From: an uncultured Oceanobacillus sp.
GTDB taxonomy: Bacteria > Bacillota > Bacilli > Bacillales > Amphibacillaceae
Assembly: GCA_938004015.1 (NCBI GenBank)
Contig: CALKWU010000216.1
Span: forward strand, 1-64,000
DNA: 64,000 bases
Reading direction: 5' to 3'
This document shows positions 52,993 through 60,879 of this stretch, in pieces (positions within the stretch are counted from its first letter, which is position 1; the number at the start of each line of letters is the position of its first letter). The notes below the pieces were generated by a model. The model did not search any database, was not told the DNA's origin, and worked only from the letters and a program-made list of their open reading frames with translations. Position numbers and translations under genes: made by a program.

Positions 52993-54093
52993 CTATATGA
53001 TTGAATTCCTCACTCCGACTGCAATACCTTTAGGACTGTGCACGACGACTGTCGCACCATTTCCGTTGATCGTCACCCAGCCAAGTCCGGGAAAAACGAT
53101 ATCTTTCTTTCCACCGGATATTTTATAGCTTTGTTCGGTGAATTCCGGTAAAGTTTGTGACGTTTCTTCATCTGGTGGTGAAAGCAAACCGGATAAATGA
53201 TTTTTGTACAAGTCATCCGCTTTCTCCAATTTTGTCCGGTGGATGTTGAACTCGTTGGCAAAATAACAAACGAAGGATTGTCTGTCCCCTTTTATGAAGT
53301 CGAGTCGTGCCAATCCTCCGAAAAATAAAGTTTGCTGATCGTTCAACTGATATACCCGTGGCTTCACTTCTTTCTTCGGTGTGATCGTCTTCAAATCTTT
53401 TGCGGATAAATAGTGTGATATTTGCTTTTCATTGACGATACCCGGCGTATCGATGACGGCTGACTTTTCGTCCAAAGGAATTTCGATAAAACCAAGTGTC
53501 GTACCTGGGAAATATGATGTCGTAATGACATCTTCATGTCCGGTCGTTTGTCTGATCAATGTGTTGATGAACGTGGATTTTCCGACATTCGTCGTCCCTA
53601 CGACAAACACATCCTTATTCTGACGATGATGTTCCATCGCTTCTTTCAATTCGTCGATTCCGCTTCCTTTCGTAGACGAAATCAAGAAAACGTCTTGGAC
53701 TTTGATTCCAACATCTTTCGCTTCTTTCCGTAACCACTGCTTCACTTTATTCGGATTCGTCGATTTCGGCAATAAGTCAAATTTGTTTCCGACAAGTAAA
53801 ATTGGATTGTTTCCTGTAATCCGCGGCAAGCTTTTGATCAATGTGCCATGTACATCGAAAATGTCGACCATATGGACGACGAGCCCTTTTGAATCCCTGA
53901 TCGTACTGACCATTTTCAAAAAATCATTACTCGTCATCGGCACATCTTGCGTTTCATTATAATGTTTCAAACGAAAACACCGTTTGCACAAGACATGTTC
54001 TCTGTACAACGCTTGCGCTGGTGTATATCCAATTCCATTTTCATCTTCCGTTTGGATGCGGACACCGCAACCTTCACAAAATATCTCTTCCAT
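52993..54093 (-). CDS. yqeH: Ribosome biogenesis GTPase YqeH
   Basis: 366 residues. A circularly permuted GTPase for 30S assembly. An N-terminal zinc finger (CEGCG and CKRCFRLKHY) is followed by permuted motifs in the order G4 NKFD, G5 SSTKGSG, G1 GTTNVGKST and G3 DTPG. The C-terminal domain is conserved. The ATG is one base past the yqeG stop (TGA-G-ATG) with GGGAGG. The order yqeG-yqeH-aroE-yhbY-nadD is the standard one. Confidence 0.96.
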   Translation of the reverse strand: MEEIFCEGCGVRIQTEDENGIGYTPAQALYREHVLCKRCFRLKHYNETQDVPMTSNDFLKMVSTIRDSKGLVVHMVDIFDVHGTLIKSLPRITGNNPILLVGNKFDLLPKSTNPNKVKQWLRKEAKDVGIKVQDVFLISSTKGSGIDELKEAMEHHRQNKDVFVVGTTNVGKSTFINTLIRQTTGHEDVITTSYFPGTTLGFIEIPLDEKSAVIDTPGIVNEKQISHYLSAKDLKTITPKKEVKPRVYQLNDQQTLFFGGLARLDFIKGDRQSFVCYFANEFNIHRTKLEKADDLYKNHLSGLLSPPDEETSQTLPEFTEQSYKISGGKKDIVFPGLGWVTINGNGATVVVHSPKGIAVGVRNSII

Positions 54094-54094
54094 C

Positions 54095-54613
54095 TCAATC
54101 GTCCTCCCAGCTGATTTTCCCTTTGGAACGGAAATAATTTAAAATCATCCGTTCAATTTTCCGGTTGAATTGGGTGATTTTTGCATCCGTCTCGACGATC
54201 GGTACAACTAAAATCGTATAGAATCCTGCCGAGTTGCCGCCGAGCACATCCGTCAACAGCTGGTCGCCAATCACGACGATTTCGCTTCTATCCAATCCCA
54301 TTTCTTTTGCGACGCGATTAAATGCCCGACGTAACGGTTTCCTTGCACTATACACATAAGGCGTGTCCAACGGATCCGAAAACGCCTTGACCCTTTCCAG
54401 CGTATTATTCGATAAAATCGTCACTTTTATATCGTTTTCTTTCATTTGTTCAAACCAGTCAATGACTTCTGGCGTCGCTTCTTTCACATCCCAAGCGACC
54501 AATGTATTGTCGAGGTCGGTGATGACCCCTTTGATTCCCCGTTCTTTCAGCACTTCCGGTTTGATTTCGAAAATGCTTTTCACATGTTCATTCGGCAAAA
54601 ACCTGTTAAGCAA
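54095..54613 (-). CDS. yqeG: YqeG, HAD-superfamily phosphatase
   Basis: 172 residues, the same length as B. subtilis YqeG. HAD motif I is GVITDLDNTLVAWD (near 30), motif II is ILSNN, then RKPLRRAFNRV (lysine) and VIGDQLLTDVLGG (motif III/IV). The substrate is unknown. The start is TTG at 54613, six bases from GAGGTG, giving MLNRFLP as in relatives. First gene of its operon; the DnaA-box region and sda lie immediately upstream, divergent. Confidence 0.94.
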   Translation of the reverse strand: MLNRFLPNEHVKSIFEIKPEVLKERGIKGVITDLDNTLVAWDVKEATPEVIDWFEQMKENDIKVTILSNNTLERVKAFSDPLDTPYVYSARKPLRRAFNRVAKEMGLDRSEIVVIGDQLLTDVLGGNSAGFYTILVVPIVETDAKITQFNRKIERMILNYFRSKGKISWEDD

Positions 54614-54859
54614 ACCATCCACCTCATTACAATATTCAGACCATGTCCTTTCAATTACCTTATCTTATCATAGCTCAATTACGTACAAATATAAACTGTG
54701 ATGGGTAAATTTTCCTCTCCCCTATTATAGAACAAAAAAACAGAAATGGTGGCTCCAACTGGAAATAAAATATACATTTTATGTTTAATACAAGGTTTTA
54801 TTCTTCATTCTGAAAATCTATTTAAAAAATCGTTCGTCAAATTTCGACACAAGAAAAAT

Positions 54860-54958
54860 TGTGGATAACTTTATCCACTTTATCCATATATTAAACACTA
54901 TATTTACAGCGGTAATCAACAGTTTATTCACATCTTATCAACATTGTTTTGTTGATAA
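54860..54958. promoter_or_regulatory. DnaA-box cluster between yqeG and sda
   Basis: Six DnaA-box-like 9-mers within 99 bases: TGTGGATAA (54860, exact on minus strand), TTATCCACT (54871), TTATCCATA (54880), TTATTCACA (54924, exact to TTATnCACA), TTATCAACA (54935) and TGTTGATAA (54950). The last two also form a 10-bp inverted repeat (54934..54943, 54950..54959). They sit just upstream of the sda promoter. DnaA binding at sda is known in B. subtilis and ties replication initiation to sporulation. Binding here is inferred. Confidence 0.8.
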
Positions 54959-54966
54959 GATTCGCC

Positions 54967-54995
54967 TTGTCCTCCTTTTGGAAACGTGGTAAATT
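54967..54995 (+). promoter_or_regulatory. Candidate sigma-A promoter of sda
   Basis: TTGTCC (54967..54972), a 17-base spacer and TAAATT (54990..54995), between the DnaA boxes and the sda ribosome site. Both boxes are imperfect, as expected for a regulated promoter. Confidence 0.45.
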
Positions 54996-55040
54996 ATTAA
55001 TGGAACGATTTGAGGAGAAATGATGGGTGGAGGATTGGAT

Positions 55041-55181
55041 ATGGAGAACTTATCGGATGATTTGCTTTTAGAATCATACTTAGAAGCAAAGAGACTAAAT
55101 TTGAGCAGAGATTTTCTGCAACTGATCAAGAAAGAAATCGATAAGAGATGTTTGACAAACAAAATCAAACACAAACTTTAA
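55041..55181 (+). CDS. sda: Sporulation checkpoint inhibitor Sda
   Basis: 46 residues. Sda binds the sporulation kinase KinA and blocks its autophosphorylation when replication is underway or damaged. The protein begins MENLSDDLLLESYLEAKRL and continues NLSRDFLQLIKKEID, matching the helical hairpin of B. subtilis Sda ([27 protein letters not shown] region). GGAGG lies seven bases before the ATG at 55041; in-frame ATG codons at 55020 and 55023 would lengthen it by six or seven residues, as in the longer B. subtilis annotation. The C-terminal tail is basic and less conserved. Confidence 0.9.
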   Translation: MENLSDDLLLESYLEAKRLNLSRDFLQLIKKEIDKRCLTNKIKHKL

Positions 55182-55244
55182 TGCGCGGAATGTACGACCC
55201 TGACAAAACATATAATGAAAATTGGAAAAATTTTTCTGGACATA

Positions 55245-55272
55245 CACTATTTACCCCCAGCAGTCATACATT
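55245..55272 (+). promoter_or_regulatory. Candidate sigma-E promoter of sigK
   Basis: CACTATT (55245..55251), a 13-base spacer and CATACATT (55265..55272), close to the sigma-E mother-cell pattern, 52 bases before the sigK start. B. subtilis sigK is transcribed by sigma-E with SpoIIID. Confidence 0.5.
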
Positions 55273-55323
55273 GAACTATAGGCATTTGCCTAGGATTCAT
55301 GACTGACGTGGGGGTGTTTGTTT

Positions 55324-56040
55324 TTGTCGGGAATCTTATCATTTCTTGCAGTCATCATCAAAGAAGCGATGTTTTTTGTTTCCTACATCAAGAACCATGC
55401 CTTTCCGCAACCATTATCCGCTCAGGAAGAAGCGAAATATATCCGTGCGATGCTTGCAGGTGATCGAGAGGCAAGAAATAAGCTGATTGAACATAATTTA
55501 AGATTGGTCGCCCACATTGTGAAGAAATTCGATAATACCGGTGAAGATACAGAAGACTTGATTTCCATCGGCACGATTGGATTGATTAAAGGAGTGGAGA
55601 GTTTCTCCATTGATCGGGGGACAAAGTTGGCCACCTATGCTGCAAGATGTATTGAAAATGAAATCTTGATGCATTTACGTGCATTGAAAAAAGTGAAGAA
55701 AGACGTCTCCTTGCACGATCCGATCGGTCAAGATAAGGAAGGTAATGAAATCAGCTTGATCGACATTTTGGAGGCGGAGAACGAAAACATCATCGAGTAC
55801 ATTCAACTCAATATGGAAATCGATAAAATGCAGGATTATTTCCAAGTGCTCGATGAACGGGAAAAAGAAGTGATCATTTATCGTTATGGTTTACATGACA
55901 AAAAAGAAATGACCCAGCGGGAAATCGCCAAGAAATTGAACATATCGAGAAGTTACGTTTCGCGAATTGAAAAACGGGCTTTGATGAAAGTTTTCCACGA
56001 ATATTACCGGCAAGAAAGAGGTAACCAGTCCGAAAAATAA
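55324..56040 (+). CDS. sigK: Sporulation sigma factor sigma-K (pro-form)
   Basis: 238 residues. Late mother-cell sigma factor. The hydrophobic N-terminal 20 residues (SGILSFLAVIIKEAMFFVSY) are the pro-sequence removed by SpoIVFB. Sigma-70 regions follow: NLRLVVAHIVKKF-like NLRLVAHIVKKFDNTGEDTEDLISIGTIGL (key L, R, L, V, H, D, L, G, G, L), TYAARCIENEILMHLR, and region 4 with REIAKKLNISRSYVSRIEKRAL. The start is TTG with GGGGG nine bases upstream. It is a single uninterrupted gene with no skin-like insertion. Confidence 0.96.
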   Translation: MSGILSFLAVIIKEAMFFVSYIKNHAFPQPLSAQEEAKYIRAMLAGDREARNKLIEHNLRLVAHIVKKFDNTGEDTEDLISIGTIGLIKGVESFSIDRGTKLATYAARCIENEILMHLRALKKVKKDVSLHDPIGQDKEGNEISLIDILEAENENIIEYIQLNMEIDKMQDYFQVLDEREKEVIIYRYGLHDKKEMTQREIAKKLNISRSYVSRIEKRALMKVFHEYYRQERGNQSEK

Positions 56041-56042
56041 AT

Positions 56043-56093
56043 GTAAAAACGAAGGGAGCCGCATCATCCATTGCGACTTCCTTCGTTTTTTAC
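56043..56093. terminator. Bidirectional terminator between sigK and mtnN
   Basis: Long imperfect stem (GTAAAAACGAAGG outer arm, GCCGCA/TGCG inner) with an 8-nt loop and a T-run on the plus strand. It overlaps the mtnN stop at 56090. Confidence 0.8.
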
Positions 56094-56776
56094 ATTGCTT
56101 TCACCACTTTCATAATCAACTGGGCAGCATGTTTGGCCGCAGTTTCAAGGAACGCATCAAACGTGACGGAAGAGTCTTTCCCTGCAATATCAGATAAGGC
56201 ACGGATAATGACAAAGGGAACATCGTATTGATGGCATACTTGCGCAATCGCCGCCCCTTCCATTTCCGCAGCGATCATCTGAGGGAATTTTCCTCGGGTT
56301 TCCTGCACTTTGCTCTGATCCGCCATAAACGTATCTGCCGTGGCGATCAAGCCAATTTCATATTGGATATTCAATTCTTTCACCGCTCCAGCAGTCAGTT
56401 CCACTAATTTATCTGATGCAGGAATGAATGTCGGTAAGCCCGGAACTTGTCCGTATTCATAATCAAAAGCAGTGACATCGACGTCATGTTGGACGACTTC
56501 ACTCGAAATGACGAGATCCCCTACTTCCAGCCGCTCGGAAAACCCACCTGCGGAACCTGTATTAATCACCGCTTCCGGACTGAAACGTTCCATCATGATC
56601 GTCGTCCCCATCGCGGCATTCACTTTACCGATCCCTGATTTCAACAAGACGATTTCTTTTCCTTCTAGTTCCCCTTTGACAAACCGGGAATGGGCGACGG
56701 TGACCTCTTGTTTATCTTCCATATGTTCCAGTAAATATTGGATTTCTTCATCCATTGCTCCAATGATACCAATCAT
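56090..56776 (-). CDS. mtnN: 5'-methylthioadenosine/S-adenosylhomocysteine nucleosidase
   Basis: 228 residues. It removes adenine from MTA, SAH and 5'-deoxyadenosine, recycling methyl-donor by-products. N-terminal IGIIGAMDEEIQYLL with the catalytic glutamate, VINTGSAGGFSERLEVGDLVISS, MEGAAIAQVCHQY and ALSDIAG with the catalytic aspartate. AGAGGTGTAGAAC precedes the ATG. In B. subtilis mccA and mccB follow it; here the operon ends at sigK. Confidence 0.97.
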   Translation of the reverse strand: MIGIIGAMDEEIQYLLEHMEDKQEVTVAHSRFVKGELEGKEIVLLKSGIGKVNAAMGTTIMMERFSPEAVINTGSAGGFSERLEVGDLVISSEVVQHDVDVTAFDYEYGQVPGLPTFIPASDKLVELTAGAVKELNIQYEIGLIATADTFMADQSKVQETRGKFPQMIAAEMEGAAIAQVCHQYDVPFVIIRALSDIAGKDSSVTFDAFLETAAKHAAQLIMKVVKAM

Positions 56777-56793
56777 GTTCTACACCTCTTCTG

Positions 56794-57465
56794 TTAATTC
56801 CTTTTCCGATCATTCACATACAAAGTTTCCAATCTTGTCGGCTTCCATCCTTCTTTATCGATCCATGTGAGATAAACCCGGAATGTTTCCGTTTCCTCAC
56901 GATCCGAAACAGTGGCGATGACATTTTGCTCGCCGCCGCCATTACCTACCCACCATTCTATCATATCATCTTCTGGTATACCTGTAACGAGGGACACCGC
57001 TTTTTTAATCTCTATCCGGTCTTGGGAACCATTATTATAGTCTATGGAATGCGGTCCGGTTTGGATCGACCCGATTGCTGGCCAATCGCCCGTCCACGCT
57101 TCTTTGACATTTTCATCCGTCGAGTCGGCTTCTTCTAAAACGACAGCTTGATCCGTCTCTGTTGATTCTTCAATCTCGGAAGAAGTTTCATCATCTTGGT
57201 CATCTGTTTCTTCATGTCCTTCAATTTCGATATCGGTGGAATCATCCTTTTCGCCCTCATCTTCTTCCACTGTCACAAAATATGAATCGTCCCTTCTCGT
57301 TTCTTGTTTCGTTTCCTCCGTCAATTCTTCGTCTTTTCCGCCAAAAATCCAACTGCCAATCAAAAAGAGGACTAACAGTGCCGCAACAACTACCGAATAA
57401 TTAAGCAATTTCGTGTTCTTTCGTCTTTTTTCATACTTGTCCATCCGTGAGTTTCTATTCGCCAT
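56794..57465 (-). CDS. yrrS: YrrS family protein (DUF1510)
   Basis: 223 residues. A short basic cytoplasmic start and one transmembrane helix (about 22-43), then an acidic low-complexity stretch (about 45-130, EDEGEKDDSTDIEIEGHEE...). A conserved C-terminal domain carries WTGDWPAIGSIQTGPHS and DDMIEWWVGNGGGEQNVIATV (key W, P, G, Q, W, G, N, G). It matches YrrS; pbpI, which accompanies yrrS in B. subtilis, is absent here. Function unknown, probably envelope related. Confidence 0.85.
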   Translation of the reverse strand: MANRNSRMDKYEKRRKNTKLLNYSVVVAALLVLFLIGSWIFGGKDEELTEETKQETRRDDSYFVTVEEDEGEKDDSTDIEIEGHEETDDQDDETSSEIEESTETDQAVVLEEADSTDENVKEAWTGDWPAIGSIQTGPHSIDYNNGSQDRIEIKKAVSLVTGIPEDDMIEWWVGNGGGEQNVIATVSDREETETFRVYLTWIDKEGWKPTRLETLYVNDRKRN

Positions 57466-57525
57466 CGTATCGCCTCCTCCTATGACATTTATAGTATCGT
57501 AACATAGGATTTATTCGAATAAAAT

Positions 57526-57575
57526 AAGCTGAAATGCCGTTTCTGAACCGAATTCAACAGATGGCATTTCAGCTT
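57526..57575 (-). terminator. Terminator of greA
   Basis: A perfect 13-bp stem (AAGCTGAAATGCC / GGCATTTCAGCTT) with a 24-nt loop, followed on the minus strand by ATTTTATTCG. Confidence 0.75.
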
Positions 57576-57641
57576 TCCCCATTGCATTAGAACCTTCAAC
57601 CTATTGTCGATTGAATCATTCTATTTTATAAAAACAAGATG

Positions 57642-58118
57642 TTATTCGACTTTCGTGATCTTGACTTTGAAGTCCCCGCCTGGAGTCGTCACCGTCACTT
57701 CTTCTCCCACTTCTTTCCCGATCAAGCTTTTGGCGATCGGAGAATCATTGGATATTTTTCCTTCAAATGGATCTGCTTCAGCGCTTCCGACAATTGTATA
57801 TGTTTCTTCCTCCCCATCTGGCAACTCTTGGAAAGTGACAGTCTTTCCTAGAGCGACGACATTTGGATTGGAATTATTGTTTTCGATGATGACGGCATTA
57901 CGGATCATTTTTTCTAGCTGATGGATCCGCTGTTCGACAAAGGCCTGTTCTTCCTTGGCCGAATCGTATTCTGAGTTCTCGGACAGATCCCCGAAGTCAC
58001 GGGCGATTTTGATTCGTTCGACGACTTCTTGTCTTCTGTCCGTTTTCAAATAATGTAATTCCTTCTCGAGTTTTTCTTTTCCCTCAACTGTCATATAATA
58101 GCTTTTCTCTGTAGCCAT
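57642..58118 (-). CDS. greA: Transcription elongation factor GreA
   Basis: 158 residues. It rescues backtracked RNA polymerase by stimulating transcript cleavage. N-terminal coiled coil with LEKELHYLKTDRRQEVVERIKIARDFGDLSENSEYD at its tip (key L, L, R, I, A, G, D, L, S, E, N, E, Y), then a globular domain with SPIAKSLIGKEVGEEVTV. AAAGGAGTGTAATTAA precedes the ATG. It has its own terminator. Confidence 0.97.
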   Translation of the reverse strand: MATEKSYYMTVEGKEKLEKELHYLKTDRRQEVVERIKIARDFGDLSENSEYDSAKEEQAFVEQRIHQLEKMIRNAVIIENNNSNPNVVALGKTVTFQELPDGEEETYTIVGSAEADPFEGKISNDSPIAKSLIGKEVGEEVTVTTPGGDFKVKITKVE

Positions 58119-58265
58119 TTAATTACACTCCTTTATAAAATTTCCGAATTTCTCAACCTTTTTATTTTACTTAAATGTATGCGGGTGGATTGGGGTTATG
58201 AAAACATACTAACCACCACTATGGCAGAAATGAAAAGATTTAGCAATACCATTTTTACAAAAAAT

Positions 58266-58895
58266 TTACACTTTCTGTGACAAAATGGTTTCAATTTTTG
58301 AAGCAATCACATCGATTGCCACAAAATTTTCGCCGCCTTCTGGAATGATGATATCCGCATACCGTTTTGTCGGTTCGATGAATTGCAAGTGGGAAGGTCT
58401 TACACTGTTTAAATATTGTTCGACGACGGAATCCAAATTCCTTCCTCTTTCCTTGATATCGCGGACAAGACGACGGATAAAGCGGATATCGTTATCGGTG
58501 TCCACATATAACTTGATATCCATCAAATCGCGTAACCTCGAATCTTCCAGGACAAGAATCCCTTCGACGATGATGACATCCTTTGGCTCCACTAGAATGA
58601 CTTCCTCTGATCGGGTATGTCGTTTATAGTCGTACACTGGCTTTTCAATCGGGCGTTGTTCCAAAAGTTCTTTTATATGCTGGATCAACAAGTCATTGTC
58701 AAATGCAAAAGGGTGATCATAATTCGTTTTCAACCTTTCCTCGAAAGATAAATGATCTTGATTTTTATAATAATCATCCTGATCAAGGACTAAAATCGTC
58801 TTATCGGAAAAGCGGTCACATATCGCTTTCGTTACAGAAGTCTTCCCGCTGCCGCTTCCCCCAGCGACTCCGATGACTAATGGTTTATGCCGCAT
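58266..58895 (-). CDS. udk: Uridine kinase
   Basis: 209 residues. It phosphorylates uridine and cytidine to their monophosphates in pyrimidine salvage. Walker A GVAGGSGSGKTSVTKAIC (about 8-25), LDQDDYYKNQDHL, NYDHPFAFDND and VEGILVLEDSRL. The ATG at 58895 has AAAGGCGG; a longer in-frame start adds six residues. It follows trmR with a 14-base gap; yrrN and yrrO, which separate them in B. subtilis, are missing. Confidence 0.96.
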   Translation of the reverse strand: MRHKPLVIGVAGGSGSGKTSVTKAICDRFSDKTILVLDQDDYYKNQDHLSFEERLKTNYDHPFAFDNDLLIQHIKELLEQRPIEKPVYDYKRHTRSEEVILVEPKDVIIVEGILVLEDSRLRDLMDIKLYVDTDNDIRFIRRLVRDIKERGRNLDSVVEQYLNSVRPSHLQFIEPTKRYADIIIPEGGENFVAIDVIASKIETILSQKV

Positions 58896-58909
58896 GATTA
58901 AACCGCCTT

Positions 58910-59554
58910 TCAACCTCTTTTATAACTGAACATCACGCCATCCCCAATCGGGAGGATCGACGTAATATAATCCGGATGGGAATGTAAGAACTCATTGTAT
59001 TCGATCAACTTTTTCACCATGTTCCGGTACCTTTTTGGGGTTCGTCCCGGATTAGCGACATAACCTCTGAAAAGCACGTTATCCGTAACTAAAAGACCCC
59101 CGTTTTTTAACAATTGGTGGGCCGAATGAAAGAAGTTTTTATACTTTCCTTTTGCCGCATCAATGAAAATCAAATCGAACAGTTTCTTTTCCTCTGTTAG
59201 TGTTTGTAACACTTCCAAGGCATCACCGTAAATAACGTCGATTTGTTCACTTTTCCCCAATTTCTTGATATTTTCCAACGCTTCTTTGTAGCGTTTTTCA
59301 TCATTTTCAATCGTCATGATTTCCGCTTCCGGATTCGCTTCTGCCATCCGTAACGCAGAATAACCGATGGCTGTGCCGATTTCAAGTATTCTATTGGGAC
59401 GATGAATGTCAATCTGTTTTACTAAAAAATCAATGGCTACACGTTCCATAATCGGTATGTTCTGCAGTTCAGCGATTTCTTCGAGTTGTTTCATCCATTC
59501 CGGTTTTTCGGAACAGAGATTTTCCAAATAGAATTGGGTTTCTTCGTTCAACAT
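58910..59554 (-). CDS. trmR: tRNA 5-hydroxyuridine methyltransferase TrmR (YrrM)
   Basis: 214 residues. An O-methyltransferase of the COMT-like class that methylates 5-hydroxyuridine at tRNA position 34 to 5-methoxyuridine in B. subtilis. SAM motif ILEIGTAIGYSALRMA (about 55-70), metal-binding DLIFIDAAKGKYKNF and LVTDNVLFRG. The genes for the hydroxylating partner (trhP1/trhP2, yrrN/yrrO) usually follow immediately but are absent here. GAGGTATAGCT precedes the ATG. Confidence 0.92.
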   Translation of the reverse strand: MLNEETQFYLENLCSEKPEWMKQLEEIAELQNIPIMERVAIDFLVKQIDIHRPNRILEIGTAIGYSALRMAEANPEAEIMTIENDEKRYKEALENIKKLGKSEQIDVIYGDALEVLQTLTEEKKLFDLIFIDAAKGKYKNFFHSAHQLLKNGGLLVTDNVLFRGYVANPGRTPKRYRNMVKKLIEYNEFLHSHPDYITSILPIGDGVMFSYKRG

Positions 59555-59623
59555 AGCTATACCTCATTCAAATGCAAAGTAGTATGGAGAATAAATATGG
59601 AAATCATTCCTTCGTCGACTCCA

Positions 59624-60745
59624 TCAATTCATGTATTCCTCAATATTTTCATTATGTTCTTCCAATGTCTTGGCGAAATGAATGTTTCCTTCCGGGTCAT
59701 GGAGAAAATACAAATAATCCGTTTCCGTCGGATTCAAAACGGCATCTAAAGAAGACTCGCCGAAGTTGCTGATCGGACCGATCGGCAATCCTTCCACATA
59801 ATACGTATTATAAGGAGATTCGACTTCCAAGTCTTCATATAATACCCGATCCTTATGTTCTCCTAAGGCATATAAAACAGTCGGGTCGGTTTGTAATGGC
59901 ATGCCTTCTTCCAAACGGTTATAGAATACGCCGGCAATGTCGTTTCGCTGATCGACACTTCCTGTCTCTTTTTCAATGATTGAAGCGAAAGTGAGTGTTT
60001 CATGAATCGTCAATCCATGTTCTTCAATTTCTTCCAAATATCTCGAAACGACTTGTTCCGTCTGGTCAAGCATCATTTCAACAATCGTTTCGATGGTGGG
60101 ATCTTCTTCGTAGAAATCATACGTGATGGCAAACAAATACCCTTCAAGCGGAGTCCTTATGTCTTCATGTAAAATATCTTCCGACAAAATCAGTGGATAT
60201 TTTTCAATCAATTCCCGGATGTATTCCTCATCATTCACTTTCTCAAGGAACTCTTCAGCAGTAAAAGAAAAATGATTCGCAAATATTTCGGCTATCTGTT
60301 CGACAGTGAGTCCCTCCGGAATCGTCACACGGTGCTCCGGTTCCAAAACGAGCCTTCCGCTCTTCAATGATTCGATGATTTCATCCAGGGTCATCGACGG
60401 AGTGAATGTATATTCCCCCGCTTGGAATTCCGATTCATTGTTGAATTTTACGTAAAAGCGGAAAATGAGACCATTTTTGATAATTCCATTTTCCTCCAAT
60501 ATTTCCGCTATGGTGGAAGTCGATGAGCCGATTGGAATCTCGACTTCAATTCTCTCTTCGCTATTTTCATCCACCGGTTCCAAGGCGGATTTGACATAAG
60601 AAAACCCGGCGATGGCACCGACGGAAAAAATGATAAGAAATAATGCGATGATGACGAAAACGATTTTGCGGACGGTGCTTGCTTCTTCTCCCCGGACTTT
60701 TCTGTTTTCCTTGAACAGTTTTTTGAATTTGTTACCCTTTCGCAT
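59624..60745 (-). CDS. mltG: Endolytic murein transglycosylase MltG
   Basis: 373 residues. It cleaves nascent glycan strands and can end their polymerisation. Cytoplasmic basic tail, one transmembrane helix (about 28-50), a LysM-like subdomain, and the YceG catalytic domain with TFASIIEKETG (catalytic glutamate near 254), NRLEEGMPLQTDPTVLYALG and SPYNTYYVEGLPIGPI (key N, R, L, M, L, Q, D, Y, N, T, Y, G, L, P, P, I). GGGAGAGAAGTCC precedes the ATG. Confidence 0.95.
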   Translation of the reverse strand: MRKGNKFKKLFKENRKVRGEEASTVRKIVFVIIALFLIIFSVGAIAGFSYVKSALEPVDENSEERIEVEIPIGSSTSTIAEILEENGIIKNGLIFRFYVKFNNESEFQAGEYTFTPSMTLDEIIESLKSGRLVLEPEHRVTIPEGLTVEQIAEIFANHFSFTAEEFLEKVNDEEYIRELIEKYPLILSEDILHEDIRTPLEGYLFAITYDFYEEDPTIETIVEMMLDQTEQVVSRYLEEIEEHGLTIHETLTFASIIEKETGSVDQRNDIAGVFYNRLEEGMPLQTDPTVLYALGEHKDRVLYEDLEVESPYNTYYVEGLPIGPISNFGESSLDAVLNPTETDYLYFLHDPEGNIHFAKTLEEHNENIEEYMN

Positions 60746-60825
60746 GGACTTCTCTCCCTCTTATTTCGATATATTATACTACATAATTCGATTTTATAAA
60801 GGACAATTTGGCATATTCACAGGGA

Positions 60826-60857
60826 AAAGCTGATGTCTGTATACAGACATCAGCTTT
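60826..60857. terminator. Perfect 32-bp palindrome downstream of yrzB
   Basis: Sixteen complementary pairs about the centre 60841/60842 (arm AAAGCTGATGTCTGTA). It lies 22 bases past the yrzB stop on the minus strand and ends in TTTTCCC, so it probably terminates the ireB-ruvX-yrzB transcript. Confidence 0.7.
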
Positions 60858-60879
60858 ATCCAGAGAACCATTCATTATT

